Assembly: GCA_022266195.1 (NCBI GenBank)
Contig: WHVY01000001.1
Coordinates: 15,996,001 to 16,060,000 of the forward strand
DNA from: Tetranychus cinnabarinus
Lineage: Eukaryota; Arthropoda; Arachnida; Trombidiformes; Tetranychidae
Direction of reading: 5' to 3'
Length of the DNA: 64,000 nucleotides
A program made the position numbers and the translations under genes. The notes below the pieces were generated by a model. That model ran no database searches, was not told the DNA's origin, and worked only from the letters and a program-made list of their open reading frames with translations. Numbering within the stretch: position 1 is the first letter of the stretch; the number at the start of each line of letters is the position of its first letter. Positions 46,678 through 61,600 of the stretch are shown one piece after another.

Positions 46678-49600
46678 AGGTAAGTCGTTATTTTTTCTTG
46701 TTAACTGAAAGGTAATCAATTTTACTTGTACTTAAGGTTGAGAGTACTCTTTGATAAACGTGCTCTTTTTTTTCATCAATATTATTATTTATCCAATTAG
46801 AATCGGATTCATCTTTTTTTATTCACTAATTTAATTCATTTCACTTTTTACCTTTAGGTTTTCCCTTCCCTTTAAGTGAAGGATTGATGAAGGTAAATGC
46901 AAAAAACAAGAGAAAGTGAATGGTCTAAAAAATTGGTTGAATATGCTAGGTTGATCAACTGGAGTTCATTGGTTAAGTGATATAAAACGTTTAAAAAGAT
47001 CACTTTATTGGAATAACGATTTACATTTATTTGAAGATACACTTACATTTCCGTGTACCCAGATGTTGATTAACGATGGTTAAGGCTTGGCAAAGTACAA
47101 AAGAGTTAACTTTTGATCAGGAAGCTAATGTAATGGATTCAGTGATTCCTTGATATGTTGATCAGGAGGACAAGGACGAAAAAGAGAGCAATTAATTGCC
47201 TGTTGATACAATCAATTTTATCAAAACTCAAATCAGCCTAATTATACTAGGCTTGAGATTCGTTGCAGTTAGTATTTTTATATTGTTACCGGAACACTTT
47301 AACTAATCAAAGTTACAATTGAAGAGGTACAAAAAGATGATTTATTAATGTAATAAATGGTCAAGCCTTGGACAAAAATCACTTTAAACCAAGGAAGAAG
47401 AGTTACCAACAAGATATTTATCTTGATGATCTGTAAATACTGAAGTATTACCAATTTCTGGCAACAATTGAACATCTATTAACAGACAAACTGTAACAGT
47501 TAAATCAAGTCTGGTTTTAATGGTTTAGGTTGAAACCCGAATCATGTGGTTTGTCATTTTAACGATGTAAATCTTGATCTCCAACCAGAAAATGGACTCA
47601 TTTTGAGAAATAAAATTTTCTGTTTCTGTTCAACAGATCAGTTCGATTTTCAGTTGAACCTTTTGCTTCGAGTGACCGTAAGATTTAGAAATCGGAAACT
47701 AATTATTTGTCGATAAAAATTGTTGGTACACATCAACGATCAAATACTTTTTCAGTCCGAACCCAACTCTTAAATCAAAAGTCACATTTTCTGTAGATAT
47801 TCCTTCACGGTAAACCTTGGTTGAAATTGAAAGTTGAAAGCAACAAAAATGAGTCTAATTTATGATCTTTTCTGTTGACCAGGTCACTATAAACTTAATT
47901 AACTGGATAACTAACTCTCAAGCTATTAAATTTTGGCATAATTGAAGTGACCAGCTACCGTCTCAAATCAACTATTATTATTATATTGGCCAAAAATATT
48001 GTCTTGATCAAGTCTTGAAGGTTGACCTTAACAACCTTTACAGCCTTTACAAACCAGGGTAACCCAAAGTAATCAAAAAGGTGAAAGTGACGACGGAAAA
48101 GCCTGGATTAAGGCCAAATTGAATGTCAATTGAGATTACATTATCCATTATTTTCGGGTTTCAATTCAATGGGAAACTTGGCCTTTCATTTGATCATTAA
48201 TAATGCGAAAATACATTTCTCACTTTTCTGGTTGATCAATTGTTCAATTGAACAATAATAATATTTTAAAAATCATTTCTCATTATTAGCAAACTGGTAA
48301 TCATTGCTATTGTAATAACAAATTGGTAATGGGCAGCAACAATATCAACATTATAAATAGTTAATCACAAATGAAAATAATGAAATCATAATTAATCTAT
48401 TCACAGGAGTGTCTAAGGCCATTTTGATTAGTAATATTTTAATTACAACCAGAAATTACTAAAGACTGTTAATTCTTGACTGATAAATTAGCTTTCAATT
48501 GATAGTCTCAATATAGCATATAAATTAACCTTGTTTACCGATTTTACTATTTACATCTTGCGATCATTTTACGCTTTTCAATTAAATTCCTAACAATCCA
48601 ATCAAGGATTTTCCAACAATTATGCTCTTTTTCTTGATCATCCTGACAATCATAGTCAATCCGTGTAATTATCAGTTGAATCGATGTAATTTTACTCTGA
48701 TATCATTGCTTTAAACTCAATGTCGACCCATTGGATTTAAGAGCAACATTTCATTATTTTTCAGGTTGAACATTAACTAATCCTGATCTTTAAAAATCTG
48801 GTTCCAATCCAAGGAGGTGATTCAAGTGAAAGTGATGACTCTGTTTTTTGTACTTCAATTACAACTGAAGGATAGTTTTTGAAAGGATGGTTTTCACCTG
48901 ATGTAATTTGGTAATCAATTGGTTAATGTTAACTGGTGAAGAGTGTCAAAAAAGAGCGGAAAAGTAGCGCAAAATTGGTATTTTCCTCACCAATTCGTGG
49001 AAACCAAATTGGCATCGCTTCCTTTTAAATCACAGTTGGAGATGAATTGGAATGAAAGCAAGAAACTGTAATCACTGTTCAATCACAATTAACATTTTAA
49101 CCCACAAACAATTGTTGAAATATCATCATTAACCATTTCTCATCATTTTTATTTTGCCCTTGCTCATAGTTTCCATCAATAATTACCAGTTGATATTTAA
49201 CCAGTAAAACCTGTGATCTCAATCAATTTATTTAATTTAATGGACCAGCAAATGAAAAATTATAATCAGATGTTTAAACAGCTGAATTTGAATCATTTTT
49301 ACTTTCCATTGTTCAGGCAAATTGCAAAGTATATTTTTTCCTGGTTTAATTGTGAAAATGGTGTCTACAGGCATTGGTCATACATGTTAAATTTCATTTC
49401 GGTAATCAAGCTGACAATTTAAAAATTAAATTAATATTGTGTTATGAATACAATTTTTCCACCCAATAATTCATCATCCATTCCATCATGTTCACTACAA
49501 TTCACTTGATTCTTGGTGTTATTCAAAATTTAAACAAGTGTCAAAGTTAAAGCAAATTAACGTTTGCAAGACTTTATTACAATATGTAGGCTTATTGTGA

Positions 49601-52055
49601 CAATTAGCTCTGTCATCAGTTGAAAAGCATGTAAATGTGAGCCTTAAAGACTCTTAAATTGCATTTCATTTCCGAGTTGATATAATAATCAAAAAAGTAT
49701 ACGAGTTAATCATTGAGCCCAAGACAAGCTTAAAAGATATCAATCAATAAAATTGAAGATTTCAATAAAATCTTTCCTTTTCTGGTCATATTTATCGTAT
49801 TGCTTAATTTAAAGATTAACTGGATTCGTTTTTTGCTTGATTAGACATTCAACTATGAATCATGTTTAAATAAATACAATTTGACGCTCACAATAGTCTT
49901 AATAGCTAATGGCGTTTATCTAGGCTTATTTATTCACGAATCAATAATATATTCCTAATCCAGGTCAGATTTGGTAATTGCTTGTTTGGCCTACAATCAA
50001 TCCACCTTGAATTAACATTTCAGAGTCAAATTGTGAATCCCAATGAGTAATTTCTTTGTGGTCAGTAGTCCATTCATGACATCAATAGATTAAAATGTCC
50101 AAGACTTGTTATTGTCTCCAAATTGCTTCGGTTATCTTAATTACTTGTTGCTTTCATTACCTAAATATGAACGGAAGAAAATTATTACTACCTCGAAATT
50201 TCATCAAGTTGCTGGGCTTACCTTAAAAATCTTGAACACATTTAAGGACAAGAGTGATAATCATGGATAAATAGCGTTGACATAATGTTAATCTTAATGG
50301 TCAATTTTTCGCACCTACTGATCATCTAACCAACCAATTGAATAGATATTTTAAAAGTAAACATTTAAGACTAAACCAAGTTTAGTTATTTTTGTTTCTG
50401 TTTGCATAACCATATTGAAGGAGAACAGGTAGAATGATTAATTATCTTATAATCTGAATTAATAACTGAATCAATGAAGGTAAATCATCCCCATTTGATT
50501 GTGTCTGAAATACGGGAAAGAAGCTGGATAATCCAAATACAAGTGAAAACCCTGAAAATAAAAAAATAATAATAAAAATTAAAGCTCAACTAATCCAATA
50601 TACATATTAATGATAAGCAAAGCTAATCACTATTGAGGTTGAAGGTAAAAATTGAAATGAAGCAAAATCAATGTTGATATGATGATTAGACCATCAGTAA
50701 GGCCTGATGATAATGATGATTAAGGTAGAGACAAATTGGCTTAGGCCACCATGAAGGTTATGATGAATAAAAAAGGTATCTTTTGTGGACGTTTGAAACC
50801 AAAAAATGATAATCATCTGTTAACAGGGAAAAGTCTCATTTCTCTTGTTTACTTCTAAGGTTACTTGGGTAAAGTATATTCATCAATATATCATTAATAG
50901 TAATCAATAGATTTTAGTTGAAAATGAAAAATGATATTATACTATTAAGAGGATGGATGACGATGATGATCAAGGAGGGATAACATGATGCTGATGAAAG
51001 GGCGTGAGTCAGTCTATTGAAGAGAGAGAAGAAATATTGACCAAGGTTGAGGTCAAATTTGGCGTTGTTTTACTGTATTACAGGTAAATAATTTGATAAG
51101 CTAGTGAAAATGATTAAAATTGGGATAACCTTGACTAAGCACAGGAATGAATCTACTGTTTTGGTCAATTGGCATTTGTAAAGGTAACAATTTACCTTTC
51201 AAACGCAATTTCAATCTAAATATTTCAAGCAAGATGAAGATGAAAGTGCATGTATTACAGGTAAACTTGTCTTCATCCAATTTCATCCTCAAGCTCAAAA
51301 TGAAAAAGAAACAAAATTATAACATTTTCAAGGTTATTTCCTCTCATTTTTGTAAGTCAATCTGTTGATCAACAAGATGATAATGATGATGATGATGAAT
51401 GGACTGAGAAATGACCAGATTAAGAGAGTAAAGAAGAAAGGTAAATAAAAATTCAGGCCAATTTGTAGCGACTTTCAAAGAGAATGTAAAGAGAAGCAAG
51501 AAAAAAAGGAAAATTGAAAGAAGTAACAAAATCTTTCTTTTCTTTCTTGCTTTTCACAACATTTTTTTGCTACCTTCTTCTTCATCTTCATCTTCATCGT
51601 CGTCATCATCATCATTATCATTATCTTAAAAAATTTGTTTCCATTCTTTGTTTATTTATCTGTAACAAGTTGGATGCGAGCAAAATCCCACCCAATCTTG
51701 AATCCTCCCTTGCGACAAAAGCAAAACCAAGTAACCCAACCTTAACTGATCTCACCCACCAGCACCAGCATCAGCATTAAGAGTACCAAACATTAAGAGA
51801 GAGAGATCGAGAGAGCAACAGATCGTCATCATCTTGGACAGACAGACACACACATCATGAGTGGCACCTTTCGCTAGAAAAAGTAAGAGAAAAGAGAGAA
51901 AAGAAAGAGAAGATAAGAAAAAGTGAGTTAGACGATTGTAAACATTGAAAATGTTATTAGTTTTAATCAATTGAAAATTCCGTTCGTTCAAAGAAGGAAG
52001 AAAGATATTTGGTTCAATTTTTATCGTTTCTGTATTATAACCCAACTTATCATCA
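46678..52055. other. 5.4-kb interval without a recognised gene
   Basis: AT-rich sequence dense in short palindromes built on CAATTG and TTGATCAA. The few open frames (for example near 49213-49422) lack start context, splice support and coding bias. Likely upstream regulatory space of the MH2 gene that starts to the right. Confidence 0.45.
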
Positions 52056-52131
52056 TTACCACCACTATCACCATTATTATTATTATCATTATTATTATTA
52101 TTATTGCTATCATCATTATCATCATCAATAA
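52056..52131. repeat. (ATT/ATC)n microsatellite
   Basis: A run of imperfect ATT and ATC trinucleotides about 75 bases long, noncoding, roughly 500 bases upstream of the first coding exon of the MH2-domain gene. Confidence 0.8.
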
Positions 52132-52603
52132 CAACAGCAACATTTGTTTCTCCCTCACAATTTCATTTTGTTAGCATAAGTCTGAACATCTTAAAAACGT
52201 TTTACCCTTTAAGATGCTTTAATATTGTGATTTATTAATTGTTTTTTTACGAATGTTGACGGACAGTCTTTCAATTGTTTGATTAGAGACTTACATTCAT
52301 TGACAGTTAGCTGCAGTTATGAACAGTTAAAAGACGCCATCGAAATCAGCTGTCATCTGGATTATCAATTTGTATTAACTTTTGCCCTTTTATCAGCCGA
52401 TCAGCATATTCCAATGGTTGGTGTTTTTCATCTGGTTGGATTGGGTTCATATTAATTTGTTGTGTCCTTCAGGACTAAATTGTGCCTTCAAATTATTTTC
52501 CTTTATGAGTGATTAATTAATTTATACAAAGTGGTTTGTCTCAACGGAATTAATAATACGGCCTTTACTGGTCTATTTGAGTTGATACTCAAATGCTTTT
52601 CAG

Positions 52604-55600
52604 TTGATACAACCAAAGTAGCCTCATCATCAACTCCATCGGAACCAGCTTGTGCATCATCGTCTTCACCGTCTTTCATTGAAACTCCATCGGCATCATC
52701 ATTGACTTCATCATTTCAACCAACATCGCTTTACTCTATACCATACAGCCTTAATCAATCATACCAAGGATCAATCATGAAAAATAAGACACTTGATTGT
52801 TGTCGTGCTCATGGTCAAGTTGCTCCTTCTTCAGGTCCAAGTGCTTTACGTGGGGTTACAATGAATCCTGAGGGTAAACCAAAAGCCCATATTCAACATA
52901 ATAATCATCGGTCGCAAGCAAAATTTGATAAAACCATTGGATCTGGATTAATTAGAAACGAAATCAAATCAAAGGAAATTGTTAAATTGGAAAGGTCAGT
53001 TTTCATTCTACCATTTAATCATTAAGCTTGATAATGATAGTATAAATCATTAATAATAGACTTGGCGAATCAGATTACCAACAATTAGATCAATCTTTCA
53101 TATCAAAGGAATTTTCTCTTAATTGTATTCTACCGTTAATTTGAGGTGAAAAATTGAGGTTACAAAAAATTCAATTTCATTCTCATTTTCATTTGGTAAA
53201 TTTACAATTTAACCTGTCTATTATTAAATTGATATTGATCGTCTAAAATAGTTGATCACTTTTTAGATTCACTTTACAACAGAGAAATGGTTAGATTGAA
53301 ATACTAATTGCAGTAATGGTTAAGGTAAAGAAATTAAATAATCATCGTTTTGATTGCAATTGAATTGCAAATCAAAAGACAGTTTTATCAACAAAATCAA
53401 CTTTGATGCTAATTCATAAGATATTTTGCTCGTCCAGTCTCGTTTGAAGAACACTAATTAATATGAATTTTTGACTGTTAAGCAATACTAATGAAAAATA
53501 CACAAATTAACTGGTGATTTAGCAATGAATAATGACCATTTAAAAGGCTTCAACCATCAACTCTTCACGGAAGTTTATTGATAATTCAAGTCACGATGAT
53601 TAAAATCAGTAAATCACTTTGTCCTTAACCATAACAGAAACCTCGCAATCCATAATCCTGATAATCAAGTCGACCAAATTTAATCAAATATCCTGAAAAG
53701 ATGAGAAATAATATTAATAAAAAAAGATGACAAGTTTAAAGGTTAAAAAAATGAAGATAATTCGGTTAATTCATGTGTTAATTGTTGCTCTTGATTGGAC
53801 CATTTCTTGTGTGAACCAAACATTGAAACAGTTTCCTTGTTAAATTGTTACAATTCATATCATTGTGCATGAGGATAATTGTGCAAATAATTTACTTGAT
53901 AACAATTATGAAGGAATCATCGATACTTAAAATTGTCGAAATTCAGATTCACAAGTTAAAGGATGATTACGGTGATTAGGATTATTTAAACATGTTAGTG
54001 GGTTCCTTTTTCAATGATAGTACAAGATTGGGTCAACTCACAGTTGATTTTTTTCATTGCTTTTCACCTAACTATTGGAGTCTCTTTTCAATTGGAACAG
54101 TTGCAGCGATTAACCAATTGTGAATTAAATTGTTACAACTTGAAAACAAATATTCAGTTAAACTGTTAAAATTGACAATCAATTAACTTTGATTGAAGAC
54201 TCTTCCTATCTTTGCCATCAGTCTATTCAAACTAAACTCTAAAATTGATCATCGAGCAAACAATAAATCAATATTAATGAAATTATGATTTAAATGAGCC
54301 CAATTAAGTGATTAATTACCAACTAAGCTTTGGACTCTTAATGGTTAATTCAGTTATCCTTTAGGCCAATTGATTCTTGATCAATTGGCCTGAAATTTGC
54401 TTATTTTAACCTAAAAAGGCAAATCTATCTTGAAATGTGTTAACCAAATTTTGTGTTGATTAGACATTAACAGTAATTTGTTAGTTTATTTTTTAGTTTA
54501 ACTATCACTTACTAATTGTGCTGATTTTAGTAAAGTTGAATGGGTTAAAGGTTACGAGTTTGAATTTTTTCTCACTTTTCATATTTTTGATTAAATCAAA
54601 GTGACATTTGATATTAAGGTTAATCTGATTGAGTTTCAATTGTCAATATCAATTTCAAAAAGGTGCAAATGAAGCTTACCAATTAAGATTGAGACTATGC
54701 CAATTATTAAATGATGATGATGATGATGATAATCTCCCTTTTAAAGGCGTTAAATAATCCTTGAAATTAAATTGATTTTCAATTGAATTGTGGATTGAAA
54801 TTGATTTAAACAACTATTCAATGTTGACTGTTGAACCAACCAATCCAACTGAACTGCCAAACCTTCATAATAATCAGTTATTTGTTTCAATCTTCAATCA
54901 ATTTGACTTTTCAATTGTCAAATAATCTTATCATTTTCAAATAATTGGCATAATAATCTATCTGGATTTAGAGTTCTTAAACTATAATTTAACTGCTTTT
55001 CTCTTTTTTGGTTTATTTTAACAGCCCGCAACCTGAGATGATTAGTCGGCGAGATATTTTATTACGTGCTAAACAAGCTGAATCAAAAGGCCACAGAAAG
55101 ACTCCAGATTGTGATTTAGATGATGAAGATGTTTGGCATGATAAAGATAAACTTTGTCAGGTAAGTGCAATCCAATATAAACAACAGTTATGGAATACCA
55201 AATTAACAATTAGCAACCAGCAAACAAAACCAATTCCAATTGACTCAAGTTGGCTCCGTCTTTTATCCAATTGATCTTGTTCATTCCTTGATATTTGTTT
55301 TGTCCGATTTCCAACTGTTAACCTAAACAAGAGAAAAATAATGAATAATTAGTATTCTAGTTTAAATATGATTGTTTCAGACAATTAAAAGCCGTTTAGT
55401 TTTCATTCTTAATCAATTAGCAAGTGTTAGTAAACTCAATTCAACACTTTGTTCACACTGTAAAAAAGGTAACTTTTTACATTTTAATCACCTTTAATAA
55501 CGGGTAAAAGTGTTAGATAGTTGGATAGTTTATGTTTTGAAAATTTTAATATCTCCTAATTGGCAAATTAATAAGGCAATTTAAGCTTAAATCAGGGCAT

Positions 55601-58600
55601 TAATTCAAATTTATAAGGCAACAAGAAGCTTTAAAAATTTTAATCGATTGATACTAAATTTGATTATTGGCACAATAACGTCTTTTCAAAGCAAATTGTG
55701 TATCAATACTTGATGAAAAGAAGCAATTTATTGCTTTATAATACAACTTTTCATGATAATTTTAACACTAATATAATGAATTTGACCTTAAAAAGCTGAC
55801 GATGATATTGAATGCACCTAAAGAATTGAAGAAAAATAAGAAAAATGGTTTAAAATGAAATTTATATTAAAAGTCACCTAACCAAATGCAGATTGAATGA
55901 TTATCACTTTAACTAGCAGAAAAATTTTAACACTAATTTGCTAAAAGAAATGAAAAAAAGAAGATTACACTTTTATTTCAATACCTTTAAACCTTACCTT
56001 TTGCATCTTCATTTGCCGATCTTCATCTTTGATCTTACGAAAGGATTAAAGTGTTTTTAATCTGGCAATAACTTTCTCTCCTTTCAACTTGTACTCCAAG
56101 GTTAAACCGTGATTTGTTAACATGAAACAATCCATCATTCACCATGATAGGTTTCAGCCCAATCGTATTAATGATATGTAGACTTAAGACCAAGGTATTG
56201 AAAAGAAACCTTCTGAAATTAATAACTGCTTTGTTGAGTATGGATTACCTCTTTTATCACTTTCTTTACTTGCTTTCCATTTTATCAATTGACGAAGGTC
56301 ACTTTAAAATTATCACTTTCCTTGATTGAATATCGAACAATTATTCTTTCCTTTCAATTACATTCCATTGGTGGGCGGCAAAATTTGATCCTGTTGTAAC
56401 GGAATACCTTTTTGAAACATTATTACATTGTATCACTTTTTCTTGTCTTTCAATTTTCGTTTTTTTAATCTTCAGGATTAAAGCTAATTTCACACAGATC
56501 AGGATAATGATGTTGGTATTAATATTAAAAAAGCTTGTTAATAGCATTACTTAAAGCTTAAACTGTTTAAGCAAAAATTTTAAACGAAACCATTGTTGAA
56601 TAGAAACCTCATTGAATCCAATGACAACCAGATGATGAACCAATAGTTATTGAAGCGGCATTATTGATTCGTTTGCTATTCAATTTAAAAAATTGGTTAA
56701 TTGATCAGTTGTAATCTGTCAAACACGAACTAAATAATTTTAATTTGTTTATCCAATTTTAAAAAGGTTAATATTATTGATCTTTCACCATTAATCAATT
56801 GTCTAGTTAAAAAATTCATCACAAGTAACAATCGATTTTTCGATCTATCGAAATATTAGAAGTCAATCACATGGTAACACTCAAGTTTCTAACGGTTAAA
56901 GTTACAATTTTTATGTTAATCTTCAAGTTAACTTTAATTGCTGATGCTTATGAACAATGATTTAATTTTTTCAATTTTAAAACTGTTTAGTTTCAAATTA
57001 GGTTGTATCAATACCTACAATTTAATCGACAATTGAGTGTTAAACTTTCTTTTGTTTTAACTTGTGTTCGCTATAAGTAAACGTTTTTGTCACAACTACA
57101 ATTAGATATTGTTGGTATCAATAAAAAAATAATCAACCAGAATTGTGATGTTACTTAAAGTGATCATTTAGAGTGTTGCTTCATAAATTAATTGTCAATC
57201 GGTGGCTTCCCTAATTGCTTTATTGTGTTTTACTTGTCTACCTATTTTTTGTGTTTGTTTCTCATGTTAAATTGTCTATTACTTTTGATACTAAAGTTGT
57301 AATTATATATATATATATTTATTCATTGCTATTGTTACGATTTGTAACTCACAAATTAGTGTTGATGCAGTTGAAAAGTGAAGTTAAATTTAAAAAATTA
57401 TAATAATTGTGTTAATTTCACTCGAAAGAATTACTGTTTACCTTTGCTACTCTTATACACACACACACTCACATTAATATCAACTTTGAATTTTCTAATT
57501 TTCATTTTATTTGTTAACATTAATGATTATCCCATTTGAGTGTTCATTAGCATAAAATACTCACTAATTATATTAAATTGAGTGAGATAAATTGCGGAAG
57601 ACGATTTGCTTAATGAACCGAAACAATCAACCAAACATACAATTCATTTCTGTTAGTATTGACCTCTTGTTAAAAGCTTTTGGTTAAACTGTCACCAAAG
57701 CGTTCATGGATGGTTCCATTTAATATACACAATATTTGAGTAGATTAAAAATTCAACTTAAGGTAAGGACAATCATTAATCTATTAGTCGAGTTGATATA
57801 ATAATTGAATTACGACCATCATTTAAATTTGACTGAAAAGTAAACCAATATGACTAATTGATGTTTCTTAATTTCTTTCCCTCTACAAATTGTGACATTT
57901 ATTAGATTCAATTAGCAGAAGCTTTTGTTCATAATCAAGTTAACTGTTCACTTAAATGAATTGGGTCTTGGTGATGATTTGATTACAATCTGATTATACT
58001 TGAAATGTGTTCGGAATACAAGAGCAGCCAAGAAGGATTCTTGATTTATCAATTAGAAATGAAAACAAAAAAGCTTTAATGATTGAGTCCTGTTGAACCA
58101 ATGAAGCAGATAAATTGTCCATTTTTTGTACCAACCTCTATTGTTTTAAACGTGAATGGACCTGAAAAAAGTGAAATCAGTTAATTTGCTAATTGTTTAT
58201 CGCTCCGATGATGAGGAATTTGCTTTACAAATTAATGGAAAGTAAAATTTTGATGACAGCTGATGAATTGGCAATAGCGAGATAACAATAAGATTTCCAA
58301 TCGAGGGTTAACCAGAAGAAGGTTAATAATCAAATTGAAAAAAGGGATGAACGACGATCAGTTTTGAATAGCTGAACGTTGAAAGATCAAATGATAAAAG
58401 GAATGGAAACAAATTCAGTAATCATAATAGGAAATCAACATTTCCAAAGGAATACAAGTTGAAAGATGTATTTTGTTTGGGAAACGAGCAATTGTCAATG
58501 TTGATGGAAACAATGTTATCGTTAAAGATTTGGTTAGGGTAAAAATTTGATTTAGTAAATTAACCAACTAATGATTACCTTGGTTAATGATGAGAAATGC

Positions 58601-61600
58601 TGTTCGATTAAAATCAATAATATATTGGCTGTAAAAGAAACAATTGTTTGTATTTGTATATCAAAGTATTGAACTACTTTAGTGTTTAAAGCGATCAATC
58701 AAATGCGAAATGCAGTTAAATCAATAATTTTAATAGATCAAGCTTCCGTTGATTGACTATGGGTCAAGATTTGTAGGCTTTATCTATTCTTTTATTGTGA
58801 TCTTATTATTGTTGAATCTTTGATTAAAAATTTTTGATTGTCACTCAAAACCTGAATCAGTCTTAACCAGAAACTGGTTTTTCAAGTTTAAGTCCAATGT
58901 TTGCGTTTGTTGATCAATTTTTGTAGATCAATTGAATAATGAGAAATAACAATTTCTTTATTATCATTATTATTATTACAATTAACGTTTTATGGCATGT
59001 TAAATATCAATCAAAGGTAAAAAGGTTGATTTGTGAAGTGAAAGGACAATTTTATTGTGAAAACTCAATGAAAGGTTATTTAAATGAGAAGATGGTTGAA
59101 AGTGAAAAGGTTGATCCAGAAAGGTTGGTTTTGGTAGCCATCGATAAGGGCCAATTGATTGCCAATTTTTCAAACTGTATTAACCAAATAGAGGTCAAAT
59201 GTTGAATTATATATATTTGCTCATTTAACTTTCCAATGATTAACTGGGAGAGAAAAGATCAGTTAAATAATTAGATAAATAATGATAATGTTGGAAGTAG
59301 AAAGTGAAAGTTACTTTTACTCGGTTTTCATTTCTTCTCATTCAATCTTGCTTCTGTTTGAAACTTTCACTGATTAATGTACAATAGTTGATATAAATTA
59401 CTATTTCATACTTTAAAGTCCAACATTTAAAGTCAATTGAAGGTTTAGTTAATGCTTGTTGGTCAGTTGTTGCCGTTGTTGTTGAGTTATTAATGGGAAA
59501 TTGGTGAATAAGTTAACCACACCTTTGGTCAACATTTTGGGTTACCGGTTAATTCAATTGCACTTGTTTTGCCATTCATTTAACAACGGGAAAAGGTTTC
59601 GTATTTAACAGGATTAAAGTTTTAAATTGGATTCCTTTCTTGTTATTGATTATCAAGTGTATTTTCAATCTTGACCAATCTATTATATTATCTGGATCTA
59701 TTGAAAAATGTGAACAAAAAAATGAGATTATTACTATTATATTGGTAATCAAAATTTTCAGTTTCAAGGTTGATGGTTAATTAAAGTACAATTTGTTTCG
59801 GTCAACATCTAATTCTTGATTTTACCCAAAATTATCTCATCAGCAAAGTTAATTTAGTGTGTATTTAATTCAATTTGCTGGACTAATTACTCGAGTTGAA
59901 ACCTTTTCTATTTACTTTCAATTGAAAATGATTTGCGTTAAGGACCAATTTTATGATTGTAATGCAACAAATTGAAGAGTTGTCATTAAAATCTAATTGC
60001 CTATTAAAAGTCTGTCAAGTCTAACAAGGTTTTCACTTTTGTCAATCAACATTACGTGTAAAGGTATTACATTACATTAATGTGATTAATAGTCTTATAG
60101 CTTAATCGTGAATTTCAAGTCAATGTTTTCCTTTCTTTAAACTTCTATTATTGTCATCAATTGTCAGCACCATCTTATAAAAATTAATCAATTCAAATAA
60201 ATTCAAACTGATGTCAGTCTAATATTCATTGAATATCCTTGATTAGCTTTACTTGATTAATGAACGGGAAAATTGTGATGGTCTGTTGCTCTTGGTCAAT
60301 TTGAACGCAAATCATTTCAATACAAGGTAATGGTCAGGGTTGAACTTGTCATTTAGTGTTGAAATAAGATGATCATTTCCTTCCAAATTGAATAATTGAT
60401 TCATTAATAGTTAATAGTTCCTGTCCGACATTATTGAGTCTTTCCATGAGACATCTTGGTTTTCACTTTGAGCCAAGTTTCTTCATTGCTTGGTAATTCA
60501 CTGTAAAAATACAATTAAAAAGAATCATTAGTTATTACAATTAATGTGGATAATAAAGTCATTTTTGAAGATGACTCCTAATATTTGAAGTTACAATTGA
60601 ATATTGTTCAAGTCTTTGTACGCCTTTTCATGAAGATATTTTCTCCACCTTTTACTTATAAAATTTTCCTTTCATCCAGAGTTACCGCTCTTTATTTTTC
60701 TCTCCCATAAACAATTAACTATGAATTGGCTTAATTTGAATTCTGTTGGTTGATTACCAGGTTGATTATTCAATGCTCTTTAAAAAAGTCAAATCTTGTA
60801 CAACACGGAAGTGTAAGTGCCGATTTTAGGCCAAAAAGAAAGTTTTTTGGTCACAATTAAAGTAAATTTTCAAAGTAAATTGTATTATTTTGTCAACTCT
60901 TCCTGTTCATTTTTTACATCTTGTTAAATCTTATTTGACTTTGTTCTTTACTCTTTTGTCATGTAAAGGGTTGAGAAGTGACTTTTTTTCAAAACCAACC
61001 TGACATCAAAAGTATTTCAAAAAGCAGGGTTAAAATGTATCATCTTAACTAAACACTTTTTGTTGCAATTCAATTCAACCTGATCGGTACATGTACTTGA
61101 CTGAAGCGTTTCAAATTAGCCACCAATGTAAAAGTTTCAATTCTATTTTTCGGTGAAGTTCGGCGTAAATGGCAATAAGACTAATCCCGTGAAGTGACAT
61201 TTTGAGCATAACGACTGTAGTTTGCATGAAATCCAACTGTCCAGCTTAGCTTTGAATTTACGAAATCAGGACTAGCCCAATGACATGATTTACCTCACCC
61301 AGTTTTGGCGGAATTTTGTATTACCAATCAAGTTGAAAGATAATCTAATAAGCTAGTTCATTAGCAGCTTTGAAAGTGATTTACCTGACTGAATGCTTGC
61401 AAATATTTTTAGGTAATAATCTCGACTGTTCCTATCTGTTCTCTTTAGTCCCAACCTTTCTTTCTCCTTAAATCGATTTGCGACAAAAAACTTATCCCAT
61501 TTCAGAAATGTTTATAAACAATAAAGGGTTCCAATTAAGTATCGATATTGAATAATTCCATTGTTATTGCTTCAAGTCTTCAATCGAGTTGATTGTTTCG

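Noticed and set aside
49213..49422. 69-codon plus-strand frame in gene-poor DNA
   Set aside because: AT-driven composition, no splice support, no signal peptide or motif, no neighbours that would explain it.
51971..52174. 67-codon frame with poly-Ile/Thr
   Set aside because: Translation of the (ATT/ATC)n microsatellite.
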